Both the position numbers and the translations under genes were made by a program. Positions 59,480 through 64,000 of a DNA stretch of 64,000 nucleotides are shown here, piece after piece; positions within the stretch are counted from its first letter, which is position 1; every line of letters begins with the position of its first letter. Location: contig JAFRVY010000026.1 in the NCBI GenBank assembly GCA_017438285.1, positions 1 to 64,000 of the forward strand, given 5' to 3'. The notes under the pieces were generated by a model. That model was not told where the DNA came from. It saw only the letters and a program-made list of their open reading frames with translations, and searched no databases. This stretch comes from Bacillota bacterium. GTDB taxonomy: Bacteria > Bacillota > Clostridia > Peptostreptococcales > Anaerovoracaceae.

Positions 59480-59489
59480 ATTAATGCAA
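59462..59489 (-). promoter_or_regulatory. rpsF promoter overlapping the upstream terminator
   Basis: TTGCAT (59484-59489), a 16-bp spacer and a perfect TATAAT (59462-59467). The -10 box forms the loop of the upstream gene's terminator hairpin. Confidence 0.6.
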
Positions 59490-59495
59490 GGGATT

Positions 59496-60080
59496 TTATT
59501 TCGGAATCGCAAGCTTTCCCATGATGTTTTTCATAATGCCTTTGTTGAGCAAAATCTTCCAGCCGCCATAGCCGTCCTCGATCATCGGGATATACACTTT
59601 CTTCTCGAGGGACGTTTCTTTCTTGGCGTCTTTTTCGATCTGGTCTACGTAGATATCCAGACACTTTTTGCTCAGTTTTTTCTTATTTGTTACCTTGTCG
59701 TCATAGAGATTGTCCATGACATATTCGTAAGAAGCATCCTTGTATTTCTGCAGGACATCGCTGAAATCGTTGGTGTAGAGTCTCACTTCTACGACGGCTG
59801 CGCCGCCCTTCTGCGCGGTGTCCTCGATCTCGTATTTCAGATTCTTGAACAGGGCTTCATTCATGCGGGCCTTTGTTTCGTCGTCGGTTTCGATGTTGGC
59901 AAGGAAGTTGATGTATTCGTTATCCATGTACCGCTCGATGACCTGACTGTCGTTTGTCATGAGGCCGGCCATGAAGTCGGCGACTTCCTCCTCCGGCGTC
60001 GTCTCGACAGCTCCGGAAATGCCTCCCTGTATCAGAATCGCTATTAATATGGCTGTTATTGCTCGGATAAAACCTATCAT
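59496..60080 (-). CDS. Secreted protein of unknown function
   Basis: This 194-aa protein begins with a hydrophobic segment (about 4-24) that could be a signal peptide or anchor. The mature part is acidic and mixed alpha/beta: EEEVADFMAGLMTNDSQVIERYM, a central EVRLYTNDFSDVLQKYKDAS and an ending GYGGWKILLNKGIM. The pattern recalls small NTF2-like/DUF4878-type extracytoplasmic domains, but I cannot name the family. It is divergent from the glucosaminidase pair. Confidence 0.8.
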   Translation of the reverse strand: MIGFIRAITAILIAILIQGGISGAVETTPEEEVADFMAGLMTNDSQVIERYMDNEYINFLANIETDDETKARMNEALFKNLKYEIEDTAQKGGAAVVEVRLYTNDFSDVLQKYKDASYEYVMDNLYDDKVTNKKKLSKKCLDIYVDQIEKDAKKETSLEKKVYIPMIEDGYGGWKILLNKGIMKNIMGKLAIPK

Positions 60081-60101
60081 TCTGAGCCCTCGTACTGGTT
60101 G

Positions 60102-60129
60102 TTGTAATTTTTTGCTACTGTATTATAAT
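60102..60129 (+). promoter_or_regulatory. Promoter of the glucosaminidase pair
   Basis: TTGTAA (60102-60107), a 16-bp spacer and TATAAT (60124-60129). A GGAAGTGGGG ribosome site follows. Confidence 0.65.
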
Positions 60130-60153
60130 ATAGAAAACCTGTTGGTTTTTCAA
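60125..60153 (-). promoter_or_regulatory. Divergent promoter of the 59496-60080 gene
   Basis: TTGAAA (60148-60153), a 17-bp spacer and TATTAT (60125-60130). Its -10 overlaps that of the plus-strand promoter, so the two directions should compete. Confidence 0.5.
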
Positions 60154-60169
60154 GGGAAGTGGGGCCATT

Positions 60170-60868
60170 ATGCAAGAAGCACCGGAAACATCAACAAAAA
60201 AGACTGTGATGCTCATCGTGCTGGCGCTGATTTTATCGGCGTTACTTTTATCTGTTTCCATCTTCCTTGGAAAGACCAAAATGGAGTCTGCCCAGGACGA
60301 GGCGAGAGCCAAGCAGGCGCAGGAAGCTGTCGCCTCCTCGCAGGAAATCGACCTTGCGGACAAGCTTCGCAAGATTACCGTCGAAGATGTCTATGCCAAA
60401 GAGGCGATCCCGGCATACTCCTACGCGCAGGTCTGGAACATGGACATGAGCAAGCCGAGCGGCGCAACGGTCGATGACCTGAAACAGGTCTCCCGGGGAG
60501 CCTTTGTAGGTCTTGAAGATGCTTTCGTGAAAGCCGAGAAGGATTACGGCGTCAACTGTCTCTTCGTCATGGGAATCGCAGCTCTCGAAAGCGCTAATGG
60601 CACGATCTGCTTCAGACCGAACAACATGTTCGGCTTCGGAAACCGGGGCTTTTCGTCAAAGGCCGAATGCATCGATATCGTTGCGAGAGCTCTGGCCAAC
60701 AATTACCTGACTCCCGGCGGCGGTCTTTACTGCGGCACCCGAATCACGGACGTCAACAGGCGCTACGCTGCCAGTTCCACCTGGGACGAAAAGGTTTGCC
60801 GCAATGTAACGCATTACTATGCAGTCATCAGCCAATATCACAACAGTCAGCTTGAAATGTTGAAATAG
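60170..60868 (+). CDS. Membrane-anchored glucosaminidase-domain protein, copy 1
   Basis: This 232-aa protein has a short cytosolic start, a membrane helix (about 12-36), an extracellular helical linker and a glucosaminidase/Bax-like domain (about 105-230). The catalytic Glu is in AALESANG, followed by PNNMFGFGNRGFSSKAECI and DVNRRYAASSTWDEKV. It probably cleaves glycan strands of peptidoglycan. The neighbouring gene, 3 bp downstream, is a close paralogue. Confidence 0.9.
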   Translation: MQEAPETSTKKTVMLIVLALILSALLLSVSIFLGKTKMESAQDEARAKQAQEAVASSQEIDLADKLRKITVEDVYAKEAIPAYSYAQVWNMDMSKPSGATVDDLKQVSRGAFVGLEDAFVKAEKDYGVNCLFVMGIAALESANGTICFRPNNMFGFGNRGFSSKAECIDIVARALANNYLTPGGGLYCGTRITDVNRRYAASSTWDEKVCRNVTHYYAVISQYHNSQLEMLK

Positions 60869-60871
60869 ATC

Positions 60872-61573
60872 ATGCAGAAATTATCAGAAAAAGTACTAAA
60901 CTCAAACACAATAATCCTTACAATCGTCGCAGTGCTTCTTTCAATCGCACTGTTTTTTACGTGTCTTCTTCTGGGTGTTTTTAAGATACACTCTGCAGAA
61001 GAGACGGCCGTAGATAAACAGGTCAAGGCAAGTGCCAGTCAGGCCGATTCCATCGACCTGGGAAACACCCTGCGCGAAATCACTGTTGATGAAGTCTTCG
61101 AGAGAGACGCCATCCCGGCATACTCCTATGCGGAAGTTGCCAGCATGGACATGAGCAAGCCGAGCGGCGTTACTGTTGACGACCTGAAACTTGTGACCAG
61201 ATACGAACTCGTGGGTCTTGAAGAGAAACTCTATCAGATGGAGCAGGACTACAATCTGAACTGCCTGTTCCTGCTGGGAATCGCTTCTCACGAGAGCGCC
61301 TACGGAACGAGTCAGTTTCATCCAAACAACATCTGCGGCTACGGCTACAGCGGCTTCGATTCCAAAGAGGACTGTCTCGATCAGGTCGGCAGAGCGCTGG
61401 CGAAATACTACCTCAACCCGTCCGGTCCTTATTACAAGGGCACCACCATCGACGCAGTCAACCGCACCTATGCGGCGGATCCCGCCTGGGACAGCAAGGT
61501 GGCAAACAAAGTGACCTACTTCTACAAGGTGATCAGTGAGAAGCACAACGCACGGCTAAACGAGTTAAAATGA
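60872..61573 (+). CDS. Membrane-anchored glucosaminidase-domain protein, copy 2
   Basis: This 233-aa paralogue of the preceding gene has the same layout: membrane helix at about 17-38, shared linker AIPAYSYA and SMDMSKPSGVTVDDLK, catalytic Glu in ASHESAYGTSQF, then PNNICGYGYSGF and AVNRTYAADPAWDSKV. The catalytic loop here (HESAYGT) is closer to the family consensus than that of copy 1 (LESANGT). The pair arose by tandem duplication and is read from one promoter. Confidence 0.9.
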   Translation: MQKLSEKVLNSNTIILTIVAVLLSIALFFTCLLLGVFKIHSAEETAVDKQVKASASQADSIDLGNTLREITVDEVFERDAIPAYSYAEVASMDMSKPSGVTVDDLKLVTRYELVGLEEKLYQMEQDYNLNCLFLLGIASHESAYGTSQFHPNNICGYGYSGFDSKEDCLDQVGRALAKYYLNPSGPYYKGTTIDAVNRTYAADPAWDSKVANKVTYFYKVISEKHNARLNELK

Positions 61574-61602
61574 AGCGTGGCAAAATGCCACGCTTCTTTT
61601 TT
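61572..61602 (+). terminator. Terminator of the glucosaminidase operon
   Basis: GAAGCGTGGCA/TGCCACGCTTC (61572-61582 with 61586-61596), loop AAA, then TTTTTT. The stem begins at the stop codon of copy 2. It may also serve the convergent gene. Confidence 0.9.
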
Positions 61603-61621
61603 ATGCATATTCTGTTGTCTG

Positions 61622-62545
61622 CTACTTCCAGAGTTTGTCCGGGTATTCGCCTTTGTCCTTCTTGGACTGCAGCGTGTCCATGACACCCTGCTTATCTTCC
61701 TTGTAAGTGACGCCGCACCACTTGTCCGGGCACTCCAGAACCTTGACCTGCGCCTTGCCGTCTTTGATGAGCTTATCCACGGTTCGCGGAATCAGGTACT
61801 CGCTCTTCAGCAGGTTCTTAGGCACTTCGTTCCTGAAGAATTCTATGGCGCCCTCCTTGAGTTCCTTCATCAGGCTTTCGGTGAAGCCCCAGAAATTCAT
61901 GGATACCAGCGTATCGTCCGGAAGCACCGTCCATGTCTGGCCGTCATCTTCCGTATAGGAGATACCTTCCGGCTTTCTCATGATCTTCGTTCTCTCTGTG
62001 ATGTTTGTAAGGAACCCATTCTCGTCCATCTCGCAGACACCGCGGGATACATGTCCGTGTTCTGTGATTGTGTTCTGCAGCTGGTAGCCTATCATGCAGT
62101 AATCGTATTTGTCCCCGTCTTCATGGGTTGTCAGGTAGTCATAAATGCTTGTGAATCCGCTCGGTCCGTAGTAGTCGTCCGCATTGATGACTGCGATAGG
62201 TCCGTCGATCAGGTCGCGGGCTGCGAGGATCGCGTGGGATGTTCCCCAAGGTTTCTCTCTGCCTTCCGGGATCTCAAACCATTCCGGAACGTCATCGAGC
62301 GCCTGATAGGCGTACTCGATTTCCATGTATTTGCCCGCTCTCTCATCCACGATCTCGCGGAAAATGTCTCTATGTTCTTCGCGTATTATGAAAATGGCGC
62401 GGTCGAATCCTGCCATCATGGCATCATAGAGTGAGAAGTCGAGGATGATCTCCCCGGTATCTGTCATCGATTCAACCTGTTTCAGGCCTCCGTATCTAGA
62501 GCCCATGCCTGCTGCCATAATCACTAAAGTCGGTTTTTTGCTCAT
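61622..62545 (-). CDS. Sugar-phosphate nucleotidyltransferase
   Basis: This 307-aa nucleotidyltransferase begins LVIMAAGMGSRYGGLKQVE (nucleotide-binding loop). It has KPWGTSHAILAAR, NADDYYGPSG (metal Asp) and SMNFWGF, and a C-terminal CPDKWCGVTYKED. It belongs to the GT-A pyrophosphorylase group, but which sugar and nucleotide it uses cannot be read. The segment GTSHAIL and lack of a left-handed helix domain separate it from GlmU. It stands alone. Confidence 0.88.
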   Translation of the reverse strand: MSKKPTLVIMAAGMGSRYGGLKQVESMTDTGEIILDFSLYDAMMAGFDRAIFIIREEHRDIFREIVDERAGKYMEIEYAYQALDDVPEWFEIPEGREKPWGTSHAILAARDLIDGPIAVINADDYYGPSGFTSIYDYLTTHEDGDKYDYCMIGYQLQNTITEHGHVSRGVCEMDENGFLTNITERTKIMRKPEGISYTEDDGQTWTVLPDDTLVSMNFWGFTESLMKELKEGAIEFFRNEVPKNLLKSEYLIPRTVDKLIKDGKAQVKVLECPDKWCGVTYKEDKQGVMDTLQSKKDKGEYPDKLWK

Positions 62546-62587
62546 TATTCTGTCCTTTCCCTCTTGACTATTCCTTCCAGCTAAACA

Positions 62588-62596
62588 ATTTTATCA
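62588..62596 (-). promoter_or_regulatory. Extended -10 promoter of the nucleotidyltransferase gene
   Basis: TGATAAAAT on the minus strand, 42 bp upstream of the start codon at 62545. No clear -35. It is part of a divergent pair with the element at 62605. Confidence 0.45.
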
Positions 62597-62604
62597 TAGA
62601 ATTG

Positions 62605-62613
62605 TGGTATAAT
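62605..62613 (+). promoter_or_regulatory. Extended -10 promoter of the small-ORF/shikimate-kinase-like operon
   Basis: TGGTATAAT on the plus strand, 40 bp upstream of the first start codon. No clear -35. Confidence 0.55.
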
Positions 62614-62652
62614 AAAAGAACTAAAATCCATGCAGGTAAACGAGGAAAAGAG

Positions 62653-62910
62653 ATGAACAAAGATACTAAGAATGACGACATCATAACGAGCCGGTCTCTT
62701 CATGACCAGGTCAATGCAGAACGCAAACGCGAAGGCAAAGACGAGCTTCCTGAAATCAACGCTGCCGGCGGTGCCAGCACCGGCAATTTTGCTAGGCGTG
62801 ACAAGTCCTGGAACAGCGTTCCCGGCTTCTTTGCCAAGATGTTCAAAGGCTCCGGTGATGAGGAAGACAAAGCCGCGGACACATCTGCAAAGGAGTCCGA
62901 TGATGAGTAA
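62653..62910 (+). CDS. Small hydrophilic protein of unknown function
   Basis: The 85-aa product starts at the ATG at 62653 behind GAGGAAAAGAG. It is highly charged, predicted disordered, with SRSLHDQVNAERKREGKDE, a Gly/Ala stretch, RRDKSWNSVPGFFAKMF and an acidic end. I do not recognise it. It is the first gene of an operon: its stop overlaps the next start by 8 bp. Confidence 0.75.
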   Translation: MNKDTKNDDIITSRSLHDQVNAERKREGKDELPEINAAGGASTGNFARRDKSWNSVPGFFAKMFKGSGDEEDKAADTSAKESDDE

Positions 62911-63400
62911 GAAACTTGTTATCGTCACCGGCTATTTCGGTGCGCCGATTGAGGAAGCGGCAAGGGAAATTGCATTGGCGCGAGGTTTTGCATGTCTGTC
63001 TCTTGACCGGGAGATCGAGAAGCGCGATGGCCGCAGCATAACCCGTCTCTGCATGATGAACGGCGAACACGGCTACCGAAATCAGGAGTACGAGATTCTG
63101 AACGAGATCAACGAGGCGCCGGAAAGCTTTTGTGCCGACTCGGAAGGACTGGTGGTCGCCTGTGGAGACGGCGTCCTCTATGACGATATGTCGCGGGAGA
63201 TCGCGGAGGCAAATGAGTTTGTGATCGTCGGAGACGACTTGACCGCCGGAGAGCTTTGGGACCGCGCAAAAGCTCAGGGTGGTTCGTATCACGCCTTTAT
63301 GGCTTTTGGAAGCGAAGATGAGAAGCGGGCGGCTTTTGAAAAATATCTGGACAGGCAGAGAGCTCTGTTCGAGAAAGTTGGAGGGAAAAATGATCTATAA
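62903..63400 (+). CDS. Shikimate-kinase-like protein lacking the P-loop
   Basis: This 165-aa protein starts at the second ATG of ATGATG, with AAGGAG 7 bases upstream. It follows the shikimate kinase plan: DREIEKRDGRSITRL (D35), NGEHGYRNQEYEIL (the GE..FR..E segment) and VVACGDGVLYDDMSR (the GGG-VL segment, here GDG). The Walker A region reads VTGYFGAPIEE (8-18) instead of GxxGxGK[ST], so Gly, Lys and Ser/Thr are all lost. It is likely catalytically inactive as a kinase, or a divergent enzyme. It overlaps its neighbours on both sides. Confidence 0.82.
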   Translation: MSKKLVIVTGYFGAPIEEAAREIALARGFACLSLDREIEKRDGRSITRLCMMNGEHGYRNQEYEILNEINEAPESFCADSEGLVVACGDGVLYDDMSREIAEANEFVIVGDDLTAGELWDRAKAQGGSYHAFMAFGSEDEKRAAFEKYLDRQRALFEKVGGKNDL

Positions 63401-63938
63401 AAGAGAATATGCTGCGAAAGAAACAGTTATGAGAGTTGCGCAGGCCATGGTCACGGCAGCGGTGACTGCGCCGAAGGGACACGGCATCGACAATCTGCTG
63501 GCTGTCATCGTTGACGGCGAGGACAAAGCCGTGCTGGCATACCATATGCGCGACATCTATAAGGAAACCGGCGCAGACTTCTTTAACAGAGATGCGGGCT
63601 GCGTCGACGCCAGCGAGTGCGTTGTGCTTCTGGCAACAAAGGACGAGCCGATCCTGCTGGATGACTGCGGATACTGCGGTCTCAAGGATTGTGCCGAGAA
63701 CCGTGCGGCCGGTGCAAGCTGCGCGTTCAATGTCACGGACCTTGGCATCGCTGTCGGTTCTGCCGTTTCCATTGCTGCAGACAACCGCGTGGATGCGCGC
63801 GTCTTTTTCTCGGCCGGCAAGGCAGCGCTGAGAATGGGCCTCTTCGGTGACGACGTACGCGTATGTTACGGCATTCCGCTTTCGGCGACTTCAAAGAGCA
63901 TTTTCTTCGACAGAGATCCCGGCGCAGTGCTGCTCTAG
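63390..63938 (+). CDS. DUF2148 ferredoxin-like domain protein
   Basis: This 182-aa protein (ATG at 63390 behind GGAGGG) matches the DUF2148 family found in methanogens and anaerobic bacteria. Features are VMRVAQAMVTAAVTAPKGHGIDN at the start and a cysteine cluster DDCGYCGLKDCAENRAAGASC (about 93-113) likely to bind an iron-sulfur cluster. It ends with YGIPLSATSKSIFFDR. It overlaps the preceding gene by 11 bp. Its function is not known. Confidence 0.9.
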   Translation: MIYKREYAAKETVMRVAQAMVTAAVTAPKGHGIDNLLAVIVDGEDKAVLAYHMRDIYKETGADFFNRDAGCVDASECVVLLATKDEPILLDDCGYCGLKDCAENRAAGASCAFNVTDLGIAVGSAVSIAADNRVDARVFFSAGKAALRMGLFGDDVRVCYGIPLSATSKSIFFDRDPGAVLL

Positions 63939-63975
63939 TCCGGGCTGTCAAGTTGGAATAAACAGGAGTTATTTG

Positions 63976-64000
63976 ATGGTAATCATTAGAAATATACCGG
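63976..64000 (+). CDS. Start of a further gene (partial)
   Basis: ATG at 63976, 7 bases after AGGAG, opens a frame reading MVIIRNIP to the window edge. It is collinear with the DUF2148 gene, 37 bp downstream of its stop. Nothing about function can be said. Confidence 0.5.

Overview
The window is a gene-dense piece of a chromosome from an anaerobic, low-to-mid GC Firmicute. The evidence is the block rpsF-ssb-rpsR / gdpP-rplI-dnaB-dnaD, rnmV-rsmA, a DivIC/FtsL-like protein, an LTA synthase, an HslO/DUF1934/DUF1846 group, a butyrate-type 3-hydroxybutyryl-CoA dehydrogenase behind a Rex-type operator, and several ferredoxin-type proteins (EFR1, DUF362, DUF2148). This fits Clostridia. My best guess is the Mogibacterium/Anaerovorax branch (old Eubacteriales Family XIII), but that is inference from gene content. 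I saw no tRNA, rRNA, insertion sequence, prophage or CRISPR array.

Layout. 1-10.9 kb: two large secreted surface proteins on the minus strand. One runs off the left edge; the other carries three 513-bp tandem repeats and an atypical sorting tail. They flank the housekeeping pair walJ(yycJ)-rlmH. 10.9-16.7 kb: a SanA/YdcF protein, rpmE with a structured leader, and a rho-DUF1385-prmC-DUF362 operon. 16.7-17.4 kb: the only long non-coding stretch, with related stem-loops and a GC-rich block. 17.4-23.1 kb: hbd, pgi, a small XRE regulator, and hslO-DUF1934-(31-aa membrane peptide)-DUF1846. 23.2-25.6 kb, plus strand: htrA and aroB. 25.6-32.5 kb, minus strand: a run of cytidylate-kinase-like, EFR1, metG, FN3-CHAP hydrolase and tatD genes. 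32.6-36.2 kb: cobT-cobU-cobS, a short CobU-like protein and a CobC-type phosphatase, i.e. cobalamin nucleotide-loop assembly. 36.3-40 kb: a class V aminotransferase, then divergent pucR-like and EamA transporter genes. 40-58.2 kb, minus strand: a long collinear series from gdpP through replication (rplI, dnaB, dnaD), envelope (M23 endopeptidase, DivIC-like, LtaS), RNA maturation (rnmV, rsmA, tadA), ispE, a GntR regulator and a phosphohexomutase-NAD(P)HX epimerase fusion, ending with larE. 58.3-59.4 kb: rpsF-ssb-rpsR. 59.5-64 kb: a secreted protein, two tandem glucosaminidase paralogues, a sugar nucleotidyltransferase, and a plus-strand operon with a shikimate-kinase-like protein and a DUF2148 protein.

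The most unusual items are unexpected domain architectures in otherwise standard contexts. They are a phosphohexomutase fused to a lone YjeF_N epimerase domain, a DnaD protein ending in what looks like the helicase-binding Zn domain of a DnaC/DnaI loader without the AAA+ ATPase, a GdpP homologue without its membrane anchor, an M23 endopeptidase with a very long charged cytoplasmic arm, a CHAP hydrolase with a degenerate transglutaminase-like tail, and a shikimate-kinase fold without a P-loop. All are inferred from reading motifs by eye. Searches named in the findings would decide them.
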